Source of the DNA: Thysanoteuthis rhombus
Taxonomy: Eukaryota; Mollusca; Cephalopoda; Oegopsida; Thysanoteuthidae
NCBI GenBank assembly: GCA_963457665.1
Contig: OY735203.1
Location: forward strand, 5,577,850-5,641,849
Direction: 5' to 3'
DNA length: 64,000 nucleotides
Position 1 is the stretch's first letter. The number at the start of each line of letters is the position of its first letter. The notes beneath the pieces were generated by a model. That model saw nothing but the letters and a program-made list of their open reading frames with translations, had not been told where the DNA came from and made no database searches. Positions 47,044 through 56,884 of this stretch are shown piece after piece. The position numbers and the translations under genes are program-made.

Positions 47044-47725
47044 GATGTTTTGAAAGAACAACTTTTATTTCTTTGGGGAATTTTCCATGTTTGAGGAATG
47101 TTGAGTTTTGAATTTGTCAAATTACGGTTATCAAAAAATAAAGATAAATCATAAAAGCCAAAACATGGTAAGAATGGCAGAAAGAAAGTGTCCAGTTTAA
47201 CCTTGTTAAAACCTTCAAAAGAATTTTTCTAAAAACCAGTGTACTCCTGGTTGGGGTTTAAGGTATATTGGATTGAAAGCACCTAAAACTGAAGCAGAAA
47301 AGAATTTCTCCTCCGAGAACTGTAAGGTTGAAAAAAACCAAATCTTTAACAAAAATTTCAACTACACCCTGAAAAATGATATGAAGACTAACTTGAAAAT
47401 ATTACTCTAATTTGTCACACATAAATTTATTAGATTGTCTCAAAGAATATTTGTGAGTGAATATACTTTTAGACAATCTAATAAATTTTTTAAAGTTATT
47501 CCACATAACATTCTTTCCCTTGCAACCCATCACGTTTTATACATCTTTAAAATGATTTTAAAAAATGGAAAATTAAACATTGATATAAACTGATATTCAT
47601 TCCAAAAATGAAGTTTTTTTTTTTTTTCACCAGTAAAACAAAATTTGTTAAATGGGGAAACAATTTTCTATGAAATGAATATGCCTCAGACACGATCAGA
47701 TGCTGATAAGTTTCAAGTTTTTGGG
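45758..47725. other. AT-rich stretch without recognisable genes
   Basis: It contains a T28 homopolymer at about 47009-47036 and the perfect hairpin annotated separately. Otherwise there is no gene or shared repeat that I can support. Confidence 0.5.
47423..47488. repeat. Perfect 18-bp inverted repeat, 30-nt loop
   Basis: AAATTTATTAGATTGTCT (47423-47440) and its exact reverse complement at 47471-47488 flank 30 bases. The arms are free of mismatches, unlike most features in this decayed region. No gene lies directly upstream, so a terminator role is not indicated. Confidence 0.9.
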
Positions 47726-47729
47726 TTGA

Positions 47730-48315
47730 GGTCATCATCATCATCAGTCTTTCAACATCCGTCGTTGGACATAGACCTTCCCCAGGATTCGCCACACTTC
47801 TCTATCATGGGGGTTGCGGAGCCAGTATTTTCTAAATTTGTCTAGCTTGTCTTTTCCTCTAATATTCTGCCGGCCTCGGTTGTGCATATGATCTCAGGGG
47901 ATCCATGTCAAGAGTTGCAATGTCCATCGGTTGTCCACCATTCTTGCAACATGGCCAGCCCACTGCCATTTGAGATTTTTAATGGATTCTATGATGTCCC
48001 TGACTCCTGTCTTTTCCCGGATGTACTGCACACTCTAGTGGTCTCTCCATGTGAAGCTCAGCATAATTCTTTCATGTGCACGTTGCATGATTCTCAATTT
48101 GTAGATCTGTCTCTTGGCTAGGTTCCTTGTTTCAGCTCCATAAGTAACCATTGGGAGGATGCATTGGTTATACATCCTTCTTTTTAGAATTAATGAGATC
48201 ATCTTATTTTTAAGGTTGAGCTTGCTCTGTCAAAGGCTTGCCATCCTAGTGTGATTCTTTGCTTGATTTCTTCTTCTTTTGAGAATTCTCTCATTTGTTA
48301 CATCATAATTTATGA
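47730..48315 (-). pseudogene. RTE-type LINE 3' end (copy 7)
   Basis: The 3' end sits at the left: CATCATCATCATCAGTC then TTGGACATAGACCTTCCCCAGG. Reading leftward on the minus strand from 48300, the copy preserves the LGWQAL-type region, then 'ATGCATCCTCCCAATGGTTAC' (CILPMVTYGAE), 'CAGATCTACAAATTGAGAATC' and 'GCAATGGACAT' blocks. It reaches the 3' end without large gaps, about 580 bp. The frame is interrupted, and RT active site and endonuclease are missing. Confidence 0.87.
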
Positions 48316-48794
48316 TTTATTCACTCGTTAGCCAATGAAAGACATTGTTTTCCTGTTACTATTTTACTGTTGTTGTTGAATGGGTCAAGTTGAGAACCAA
48401 ACCACAACACAACAAGCAAGTGCTACGCTAGGGATTTGGCAACAATTTGATATTTTGGTTGATTTATAAAAGTTCAAGGCCTGAACTTTATCAAATACCA
48501 AAAGATATTAAGATTTAGAAAAAATATAAAAGTATTTGAGCCTCATCAAAAGATATCTAAACTGATATTCAATATCTGAAAATGATTTCTCATATCTAAA
48601 TGCACCAAAAATATCTTAATTTAGATATAAAACATCTGACCTGGCAAAGCTGGGCAATTAAAGTGTGCACTAAACCTGGGAACTTTTATATTGATGTCTA
48701 TTAAATTGAGGGTTTACAGTGATAATAAATCCATAGCTTGATGATGAAAAAATGCATTTATTTAAAAAAACAAATATTCACTCTTCAAATCAAC

Positions 48795-48867
48795 CCAATA
48801 ATCGCCTGACCAATCAGCCAAGTGGGCTACAGATTTTTCTCTCTTTGAATATCTATGTCTATCTACA

Positions 48868-48942
<75 letters not shown>

Positions 48943-48962
48943 GTGTGTTTATCCCCAATTTG
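48795..48962 (-). repeat. Family A element, copy 8 (reverse, disrupted by microsatellite)
   Basis: CGCCTGACCAATCAGCCAAGTGGGCTACAG and TTCTCTCTTTGAATATCTATGTCTATCTA are family A in reverse. The element's own TGTGTG segment has expanded into the (GT)n(TA)n run, after which family sequence is lost. Confidence 0.75.
48866..48942. repeat. (GT)n(TA)n microsatellite
   Basis: About 20 bases of GT, then more than 40 of TA, then ATGTATATATATGTGTG. Confidence 0.97.
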
Positions 48963-49485
48963 GGTTTGTTCTGTGATTGATTTGGGAGCAATTTGGTAAC
49001 AAATATAGTTTGGCATTTTGATAGATGTTTCAATAAGATTAGATTTTAAATGTTGATTTTTTTTTCAAGGTAGGATATTCTGGATAGATAAGCACTTAAA
49101 AATCTTCTGTCCTACAAGTAATGTGTGCATTTGTCTACTTATAAAATCTACGAAAGCTGAGTGTTATATCTATAATAACCTTTTTGCCTCTTATGAATTT
49201 GCTTTGATCCTGTCTGTATCTTTTTCCTTAAACAATATCAAGTCAACCTTGATATATTAGCTGTCAGCCATTTTCTGGATTGTCCACAGTTAAAGCAATT
49301 CAAAACTTTGATCAAAGTCTATAAAAATCCTCCATAAAAGTTTGTTTGGTATTTGTTATACATGGATCCTTTGGATTTTTTTGTGAACAGTTATGTATGT
49401 GACACAATTTTATAATAAACTCTTCTCTTTATGAACTGGACACCACTTGTTTCTGGTGAATGTATTTGTATTTGATCAGCCATCA

Positions 49486-49700
49486 TGTGAATATATAAGG
49501 CTAGGCTAAATGTCCAATTCACATAACATTGTAAAGTCAACAGGATAAGCCAATCAGAGATTAGACTAGGGTGGTTTCCATTAGTTTAAAAAATGCGGTC
49601 ACAGAGTACAGGCAGATGTTTGTAGATGTACAAGGACATACGCACCGAAAGGAAGTTGTCTTCAAATCTTTTTCATGGGAGCGCAGTGTGGTTGGAACAA
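49486..49700 (+). repeat. Copia 5' LTR (approximate)
   Basis: TGTGAATATATAAGGCTAGGC, then AAATGTCCAATTCACATAACATT, then CAGAGATTA..CT..GG and ATCTTTTTC align with the sequence beginning at 55406. The right boundary and primer-binding site are unclear; no good match to the usual methionine-tRNA site was seen. Confidence 0.55.
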
Positions 49701-49959
49701 GAAAATTGATTAAATGATCTCAACCAAAATCTTTGATCTATTCCTTTTTGAATGTCTGTGGTTGGAAGTAGACAAGAAAGGCAGGATTTGAACTCATGTT
49801 GTTTGAAAATGCGTGGAATAAAAAAGGAAACATTTCTGGTATTTTTCCTTTCATTTTCCTTGTTGTCTATTAACCAATTCTGTGGGCTTTGTTATTTGCA
49901 ATATCAGAAATTAATTAAATCTTTTTATTGAATTGTAACAAATCTTGACATTCCAAGAT

Positions 49960-50520
49960 GAGATATTGTTGCACATACAGACAAGAAAAATTCTGAATTT
50001 TAAAGATCCTCAAAACTTTCAGATAATCCATCCATTGAACAACGAACAAAAGAATTAAAATTATTGGCAATATGCTCCAAAGTGGATCTCAAAGAGCAAG
50101 GACCTACCATTGTATTATCATTGGAAGGTCGAGCCCAAAAAAGCTGCTCTGGAAATATGCCTGGGAGAATTGTATGTAGAAGACAGACTGAATAAGTTGA
50201 TTAGCAAGCTAGATGGTTTATTTTTAAAGGATGAGAAATTATGCAAAGATATGGCTTATTCTGAATTGAAAAAATACCAGTAGCCATCTGAAATGAATAC
50301 TGACACATACATATACACGTAAATGAATTTGAACACCTACATAATAGGGTTCAAACGTATGGAATGGTGCTGCCTGTTCAACTCCTGGAAAGTACCAACC
50401 TGCCTCAACAGGAAGCTGAACACATTTAGGTTAAGAATATAGTGAGATGAAGGCCCAACTGGGGAAACTTGAAGACACTACCTTGGCAGGATCTTCAGAA
50501 AAAAGATTGTTGACATACTG
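49960..50520 (+). pseudogene. Copia gag relic
   Basis: Near 50100 the plus strand reads 'GPTIVLSLEGRAQKAALEI', then 'LNKLISKLDGLFLKDEK'. Near 50325 it reads 'NEFEHLHNRVQTYGMVLP'. These match the capsid core of metazoan copia Gag, with LTLTGKAREAVLE-, LLAKLDTLFQEDE- and FERLNNKLKAYKMELP-type motifs. The frame breaks after the second block. Zinc-knuckle cysteines were not found, probably because of decay. Confidence 0.75.
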
Positions 50521-50689
50521 GAAGTGCTTACTGAATCCTTGTGGTCATCCACTAAAATGCTGTGTCTGTCAGTCAATATCTCACTTTGTTTATAGTTTCT
50601 CAGATTTGTATGAGAATCTTTAAAAAAATTAAAGAGAAGAAGGCAATATTATTCATGGGAAATGAAGCAGAATAATTGTCAAACTTGTG

Positions 50690-50950
50690 AAATGAATCAA
50701 AGAATGTAGCAATTCTCGATAGAGCATGTAGTTCTACAGTGATAGTCCGGCAAAGTGTGGATAAATTGCTTTTGGGGATTCTTTGAGTTCTGAACAGTTA
50801 AATCGAGTTAAAAGATGTGAAAATGGTACAATTTTCAAGTTTCAAAGCGGAGCAGGTTGAATCAAGTGAGAAAGTAACGTTCCCGTGTGAAATTGCTGGA
50901 GTGGAATGTTCTATAACTTCTGATGTGATCAACAGTGATATCCCACCTTT
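50690..50950 (+). pseudogene. Copia protease relic
   Basis: From 50706 the plus strand reads 'VAILDRACSSTV', corresponding to the family's VLDSACSSTV aspartic-protease motif. The catalytic aspartate (codon 50718-50720) is kept, but the next residue is Arg instead of Ser/Thr, giving D-R-A rather than D-S-A. Downstream 'VKMVQFSSFKAEQVESSEKV' and 'SDVINSDIPPL' match the expected FKFG...V.SDVINSDIPLL block, after in-frame stops. Confidence 0.72.
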
Positions 50951-51089
50951 ATAAATCATCTTTGAAAAAAGCAAAAAATAGTGTTAGATTTTGAAAAATG
51001 ACAATTTGGGGACAAACCATGGACTTATAGTGTACTACATCAGGTCATTAATGTGCTCCTATAGATAAACAGGTATTTCATTTGATATT

Positions 51090-52066
51090 TTTATGCCAAT
51101 CTATACCTGAATGAAAACAGGTTTTTCGCAAACTACCTGAACAATTTACTCATCCCAGTAGTCAGCATCTGATGATCCTGTTTCAAGTTGCAGATGAGTC
51201 TGAAGACAAGAGAATATCTGATCGATGAAGTTACATAAAAAACAAACTGATATTTGTAGAAGAAACAAGGAAATGCCTCTTCATCCAATGACACATATTT
51301 CCTCTGCAACAGAATTTAATGAAGACGTTGTCATGGAACTCGAAGAATGGAAACCAAGAACTTATTTTTTTTTACATCTGATACATATGACTACTAGATT
51401 CAGTCTAGCAGCTGACATATGTAAGATCTTTATTATTCTTACTGAGAAGAACATGACCCTCTGGATTGGTAGTGGAATGCCCCCTTCCCCCTGATTTTTA
51501 GCTGCGGATGGTGGTGATTTGCAAACACTAAATATTGAAGTATGGAATTCTACAAAATTCAGATCATTGCAAAATGGAATATGCAAAGGAAATCATGCAG
51601 TTGTGGATGACTGTATACTGAAAATTCTTACTGATGACAAAAACCTTGTTCTTGAAATTGCTCTTGTGTGAGCACTCAACACAAAGAACTTATTACAAAT
51701 CGAACATGGAGGGTCACCATATCAATTAGTATTTGGTAAAAAAATCCACCATCAATATCAATCTTCTCTACATGGCTCAACAGTGAATGAGGTTTTTGGA
51801 AAACAGTTGAATACTCTTCATACCAGCAGGAAAGAATTTATTCAAGCTGAATGTTCTGCAAGAGTTAGAAAAGCACTACATCATCAAATAATAGCATATG
51901 ATTCTGTATATCGAACAAGTGATATCGTGCATTATCAATGGGAAAACAAATGGAAAGTTCCAGGAAAGGTTATTGGACGGAATGAAAATATTATTTTAGT
52001 CAGATATGGAAGTATACATGTGCGTGTACCACAATGTTATTCAGTCAAAGTAGGACAAGAATAAAA
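51090..52066 (+). pseudogene. Copia integrase relic
   Basis: The zinc-binding start is recognisable near 51130 ('LPEQFTHPSSQHLM'). The DDE core starts at about 51310. The first catalytic Asp lies in the family motif VAMDLKEW, here 'VVMELEEW', so Asp is Glu (codon 51335-51337). The second region is 'FLAADGGDLQ' for FLADNGGEF, after a stop. The third reads 'NGICKGNHAVVDD' for NGLCERNHAVVDE, so the catalytic Glu is Lys. The C-terminal part from 51783 is open for 93 codons: 'EVFGKQLNTLHTSRKEFIQ', 'RKALHHQI', 'KWKVPGKVIGRNENIILVRYG' then 'VRVPQCYSV', the GKV/IGQDG...V.VRHG..YVRV tail. All three catalytic positions are altered or displaced, so the enzyme is dead. Confidence 0.8.
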
Positions 52067-52329
52067 AGTGGAACTCTGAAAACGTCTAAAGAATTTCAGA
52101 GTTCCAGATTTCAGAAACTAATCACCTATATTATGATGAAATCAGTGATTCATCATCATCCTGTGAACAAGAAAATGTCCACTACTAATTGTATTAGTCA
52201 AACAATAGTACAAGATAAGCCCTGAAACGATTTAAAACAAAGATTCAAATGTCTGAAAAGTAACTAACTCTCCAAAAGTTAAATAATACAAGATATCTTC
52301 TATAAAATAGCGACTCTTGGATAAAGGTG

Positions 52330-53290
52330 AAGGTGATAAAATTACAGGAAGAAACTGTCCTTGGGTCAACAAACAAGATAAACATGAATCTATTATAAAA
52401 GCTATAGATTTTGCGAGACAGGTGAATCAATGAGAGTAAGTAAACAGGTGTTTTTGAGGAAACTTCCACTCCAGAAAAAGGTAAACATAACATCTCTACC
52501 TGTGGTACATCAGAGTGAATGTGCTGTTCATTCAGCTAAGCTTGCTGAGTTGACCAATTGGAGAGCATTCAAGGTTTATGAATAGGTGTCTGATGAGAGA
52601 CAGCCAACTGTGTCAACCAGGTGGGTTAAAGTAGGAAAACAAAAGATTTTAGCACAGAAATTAAACCAAGATTGGTGGCACATGGTTTTGAGAAAAATGA
52701 AAATGTAGTGTGAATTTCCTATCATTGGACAAAAAAAGTTTTCTTTGCTATAACTTCTACTCTTGATTGGGAAAGTAGAACAATTGAAATAAAAACAGCT
52801 TTTCTTTGAGGAAGAGCTATCGAATGAGAAGTTTGTCTGAAGCTGCCACCTGAGGCTAATGCTACTAAAAAAATTTATGGCTTCTAAGGAAGTGTGTATG
52901 TGGATCAAATGATGTATCCAGAAGCTGGTGTCTTGTTGTGTGTAAAGAATTGAATAAACTTGGATGCAAGCAATGGGAAATAGATCCAGCCTTGTTCTAT
53001 TAGCATCGCAGTGATCACCTTTCTGGGCTTCTCCTATTGCATGTTGCTGATTTCATATGGGCGGGAAAAAATTATTAGGAAAAGTGATAGGGAAATCTTC
53101 AAACAGCTTTGGAAATTGGCAAAGTAACAGAAGGCGCATTCACATACACAGGCCGGAGAATTCAACATGAGAATTACAGTAACAGCCTTGATCAAAATTC
53201 TTATGTTGATGACACAGAAGCCGTACCAATTTTTGCATCTTCCGCATCAAGACGGCATGGTGATTTGAATCAAAAGGAAAAACACTTTAC
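52330..53290 (+). pseudogene. Copia reverse transcriptase relic
   Basis: The RT entry is 'AKLAELTNWRAFKVYE' at about 52540, then 'VSDERQPTVSTRWVKVGKQK', matching copia's ELSNW...VYEEV...GQ.TISTRWV. Next comes 'WESRTIEIKTAFL' (about 52769), the first Asp position of the MDIKTAFLQG motif, here Glu. Near 52880 'SNDVSRSWCLVVCKELNKLG' matches YGLNDASR.WY. The polymerase box at 53040-53060 reads 'HVADFIW' where the family has HVDDFLW, so the first Asp of the catalytic pair is Ala. Final open stretch 53109-53297: 'IGKVTEGAFTYTGRRIQ' and 'SLDQNSYVDD'. Two catalytic aspartate positions are altered, so no activity is expected. Confidence 0.82.
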
Positions 53291-53297
53291 TTCATAG

Positions 53298-54285
53298 CCT
53301 GATAGGTAAAATTAACTGGATGGCTAAGCTAATATGCACATCAGAAATGAAACTTTTGGAATGACTGTAAAAAAAATTCTGAAGTTGAAAACCTTCATCA
53401 TGCTAATAAAGTAATTAAAAATCTAAAAAGTAAACCATATGACATTGTTTTCCCTGAAATTAGGTATGTATCTGATCTTGAATTGGGAGTTTACCGCAGT
53501 GTGTCATATGAATTATAAATTGCATTTTATTAGATAGAAACTTATCTGAAATGATCTCCCATCATTACACGGTTAATGCATCACTCACCCTAGACAATGT
53601 AAATAGAATAAACAAAGAAAACAGAGTAGCTGCCGGAATCAAACCTGCCACCGATAGGGTAGCAGCTTCAACATCGCTTTGCTCTTACCATTGAGCTGGA
53701 CGGCCGCTGGTAATGTAAAATCCCAAATAACTGCTTTCAACCCAAATTCTCATCTTGTTTACTCTTGGTCTATTTGCTCCTTTCAACACGACAGTCATGC
53801 ATTAAGAAATGGATATATGTGATCCATCATATGCAAACTTACTTGCTGGAGGACACATAAAAATCCTACTTGGAAATAATGGAAAATATTGTCCTTAAGC
53901 ATGGATATCCAAAAAAATAAGCTGAGTAGTACAAAGTACGTTGGTTGCTGAATATCTGGTCCTAGTTGAAAGCCTGGATACCATTGACTATCTTGAACAT
54001 TCATTGAATGAACTATTCTTTGATAAACCAAAGGAAATGAATATTCCTATTGTATTCTTTAATGAAAACAAAACATTGTATGAAAACTTACATTCAACAA
54101 AAGTTGTCAGTGAATAACGTCTTGGAGTTGACATTGCAAGCATTGAACAAAGCTGAAAAGAGGGTGAATCACTAGCGTTAACTAGATTGACCCTTCTCAT
54201 CAGACCTTAGACTAATTAACAAAACGTGATGTATCATGTATCAAATTAAAAGTAAAAATACTGGAATCTAGACGGTTCAGATTTA
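53298..54285 (+). pseudogene. Copia RNase H relic, split by a SINE
   Basis: Before the insertion: 'HHANKVIKNLKSKPYDIVF' (about 53395-53452) and a decayed 'VYRSVSY' where VYSDASYANL is expected. After the insertion, 53818 onward gives 'DPSYANLLAGGH', then 'VAEYLVLVESLDT' (for LAAETLALVEGLDT). Next is 'FFDKPKEMNIPIVFFNENKT' (54010-54069), then 'LYENLHSTKVVSE' and 'GVDIASIEQ', and finally 'KRDVSCIKLKVKILESRRFR' at about 54219-54278, the C-terminus of pol. The fold-back element begins only a few bases later. Confidence 0.8.
53511..53826 (-). mobile_element. tRNA-derived SINE inserted in the copia element
   Basis: About 316 bp interrupt the RNase H frame and are flanked by TCATATG at 53504-53510 and 53827-53833, a likely target-site duplication. 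On the minus strand 53712-53632 resembles a tRNA: an A-box-like AGCTCAATGGTAAGAGC (53697-53681) and a B-box-like GGTTTGATTCC (53645-53635), one base from GGTTCGATTCC. The usual acceptor stem does not form, so it is a SINE head rather than a tRNA gene. About 110 bases precede the tRNA-like part on the minus strand, unusual for a simple SINE. Confidence 0.7.
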
Positions 54286-54942
54286 GAGTATTTTAGTGCC
54301 CCCAATTCTTTTAGTTAGGGATTAAATACTTTTAGCTAGATATCAAAAATGTCACTTCCTCCATCGACCCCTATAAAACCCCTAGACACACATGGTCCAA
54401 TGCTCACTAGCACTGGCATTCCTAGCTTGTTACGCTTTTGGCCCCGGCACTCGTGCCAACTACTCTTTCTCTCTCTTTCCTTCTCCCTTAAATCATTATT
54501 ATTTCGCTGACATCCTGGTTAATCCGATCTTGACCATTTTTCCACCGTGACCTATCTCTGTACTAACTTTGCCCATTTCATTTCATTGATGCCTGGGCAT
54601 CACACATATGTGCAGCTACGCCACCGTGTCTTCGCCACGTGCTCCAAACGCGTATCACCTCTCACTCTCGTGAATGAAATGGCAAGGCTTTTTACTATCT
54701 GATAGTCATGGTGGAAAAATGGTCACGATCTTAGGGAGAAGGAAAGAGAGAGAAAGAGTAGGTGGCACCATTGCCAGAGCCAAAAGCATAACCAGCTAGG
54801 AATGCTTACGCTAGTTAGCATTGGACCACGTGTGTCCAGAGGTTTTATAGGGGTGTCAGAGGAAGTGACATTTTCGATATCTAGCTTAAAGAGGAGTTTC
54901 GTATTTAATTCCTAACTAAAAGAATAGGAGCGCTACAGTATC
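54285..54942. mobile_element. Long-inverted-repeat (fold-back) element inserted at the end of copia pol
   Basis: The left ~280 bases (54286-54565) and right ~240 bases (54705-54942) are inverted complements at high identity. Matching landmarks include ATTCTTTTAGTTAGG, GCTAGATATC.AAAATGTCACTTCCTC, CCCCTATAAAACC, CACACGTGGTCCAATGCT, AGCATTCCTAGCT, CTACTCTTTCTCTCTCTTTCC and GACCATTTTTCCACC. Complementarity continues patchily into the ~140-base centre (ATTTCATT). The element is non-coding and visibly more G+C-rich than its surroundings. GTAT on both sides may be a 4-bp target duplication. Confidence 0.88.
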
Positions 54943-54949
54943 ATCAACT

Positions 54950-55387
54950 TTACTGAAAGAACCTGTGAACAAAAAACGATTTTCTCTTTTATTATAACTC
55001 TTGTTACAGGAGAAATTTAAATGTTATTCCTAATGGCTCTGTTAGCAGAGATTCCACTGAGAAGCAACTGAAAGATTCTTTAGAGGAAATGAATATTTGA
55101 GAAAGAAATGCTCATTTGAAGTGTGAAGATGAAAGTTAGATATTATAAAACATGTTTAAAGTGCATCTTTTTGGGGGGAAGACATGACTAACTCAAAATA
55201 TTAATTAGAATGCTTAAGTGAAAAATTAGGAGATTACGTAAAGCATTCTTAATTTATAATTTGATTTTAAAAAATTAAATATTATAATGATTTGTTTGTT
55301 TGAGGAACAAGGCATAAGAGAACTATGACCAAATATTTTAATGTTATCATGAGTTGCTTTTAAAGTTGTTGATATGTGGTTCTGATT
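54950..55387 (+). other. Copia 3' untranslated region
   Basis: Sequence between the fold-back insertion and the polypurine tract. No conserved coding motif was seen after pol. AT-rich. Confidence 0.5.
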
Positions 55388-55405
55388 GAAAGAAAAGAAG
55401 GGGAA
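55388..55405 (+). promoter_or_regulatory. Copia polypurine tract
   Basis: GAAAGAAAAGAAGGGGA directly precedes the TG that starts the 3' LTR. This is where the plus-strand primer of an LTR retrotransposon is expected. Confidence 0.65.
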
Positions 55406-55580
55406 TGTGTGAACAAATATGGCTGAACTAATGTCCAATTTACATAACATTTGAAAACTCAGAGATAATCTGGATTGGTTTTCTTCAGTTTGAAAGCTTG
55501 AGGTTAGAGTGAGTACAAGATGTTTAACTTTGTGTTGAGATCTTTTTCTATCTTCGTAACCAGCTTCTAGCATCTGTTAT
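55406..55580 (+). repeat. Copia 3' LTR (approximate)
   Basis: It starts TGTGTGAACAAATATGGC and shares ATGTCCAATT.ACATAACATT, the CAGAGAT block and GATCTTTTTC with the sequence at 49486. The two LTRs are clearly diverged, pointing to an old insertion. The right end is uncertain. Confidence 0.55.
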
Positions 55581-56058
55581 CTGCCAGAATTTGCTACAAT
55601 GGGCATCGCAAAAAAGTACTGAACAGAGTACATGACCATTATATACGAGTCAATGTGTCAAAAGTCAGCCCTTCATTCTACATGAAGGGTCATATTAACA
55701 CAATTCCAGCTGCAGTTTTTCTCAAAAGAAAACTTAACTGCTTGCACTCTCTGTTCTTTTTCATCAGCTATTGCAAAATCACCAAAGATGCTTGCGAATG
55801 ATAAGCGACAGAAAAAAAAAGTGCCACAGGAAACAAATCAGTTAAACAAGTCAATCCAGAACCATGCCACATGGCAGCCTCGCTCACCGAGTGCCACTAT
55901 GTGCAACTCCCTCCTTTTCACATTCGTATTCAAATTCTTTTGTTTTTTTTATTTCCCTGATTATCTTTCTTTTTATCTATTCCTGTATTTTTTCTTTTTT
56001 TTCTTTGTATTAATTAGATCAAACTGCCTAAGAACTGTCATTTGCAAAAAAACTGTCC

Positions 56059-56337
56059 GATCACCGTAGCCTCACAAATGGCCTGACCAACCAGCCAAGT
56101 GGGCTAAAGATACTTCTCTCTTCGGTTGTCTGTATCTATCCATCTATGTCTGTGTCTCTGAGCACTCCTGGTCACATTTTGGAGGCTACAACCTCAAAAA
56201 CCATTTTCATTGTTTTTACCAAAAATGTGTTTTTTTTTTTGTGGCTCTCCGGTCATTTTGGAACCAACAATGCCCAAAGCTCTAGATAATTATTCAGATG
56301 ATTATTTTTGGTACATACATGGGCTATGCTGATTCAT
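56059..56337 (-). repeat. Family A element, copy 9 (reverse, both ends)
   Basis: GATCACCGTAGCCTCACAAATGGCC at the left and GTACATACATGGGCTATGCTGATTCA at the right are the family's inverted ends. All landmarks are present in reverse, including GGCACTCCTGGTCACATTTT in the variant GAGCACTCCTGGTCACA. A good second reference copy at about 280 bp. Confidence 0.82.
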
Positions 56338-56884
56338 TGATGTGAATTTTAGATATTATCCATTATTCCTACAATAAAAACAAATTACTCAAAAGAATCA
56401 AGAAGGAATAAAAGAAAAAAAATGTATCATTTGAATGATAATATCCAGAAAGGTTGCATAAAATGAAAATCAAGTTAAGAAATTTCTCACACATAATAAC
56501 AACACAAACAAAAAATAAAGAAATGAAAATTTGTAGAAATAATGTGATAATCGGTCAAACCAAATTTGTTCAAATTATGTTTGGATGTATTAAAATAATA
56601 ATTTAAAAGTGAAAAGAAAAAAATCCCCCTAACCCATAAGCGTCACTAAAAATAAGATATCATTTTGAAATACCAACCCCAATTAAGCAACTTCTGACCT
56701 TTTCAGCTCAGGGTTATTGTCTAATCAAAGAGCCGAGAGACCTTTCAAATTTCACTAGTTAGGAAATCAAATAAATCAGTATTTTTGTAGAGTGAATTTA
56801 TTATTGTGATTATCTATCAAAAAAAATGAAAACTTGAAATAATTTTTTTTCAGTCAAAGTCATTACATAAATTTATGTGGGTTC

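Larger units (their letters stand above)
49486..55580 (+). mobile_element. Ty1/copia LTR retrotransposon, near full length, inactive
   Basis: Related ends at 49486 and 55406 (LTRs), with gag, protease, integrase, reverse transcriptase and RNase H between them. Integrase precedes reverse transcriptase, the order that defines Ty1/copia. Wording of the motifs resembles the copia elements of aquatic animals (GalEa-like); this placement is from recognition, not alignment. Removing the two nested insertions (53511-53826 and 54285-54942) leaves about 5.1 kb, normal for the group. Many stops and frameshifts, and loss of catalytic residues in integrase and RT, make it non-functional. Confidence 0.85.

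Noticed and set aside
47423-47488. Rho-independent terminator
   Set aside because: The stem is AT-rich with a 30-nt loop in a eukaryotic intergenic region, with no gene ending before it.
48752-49016. Open frames on both strands with long Tyr-Ile or Thr-His runs
   Set aside because: They are translations of the (GT)n(TA)n microsatellite; the same applies to frames at 2479-2757, 16526-16753, 17689-17989 and 25056-25271.
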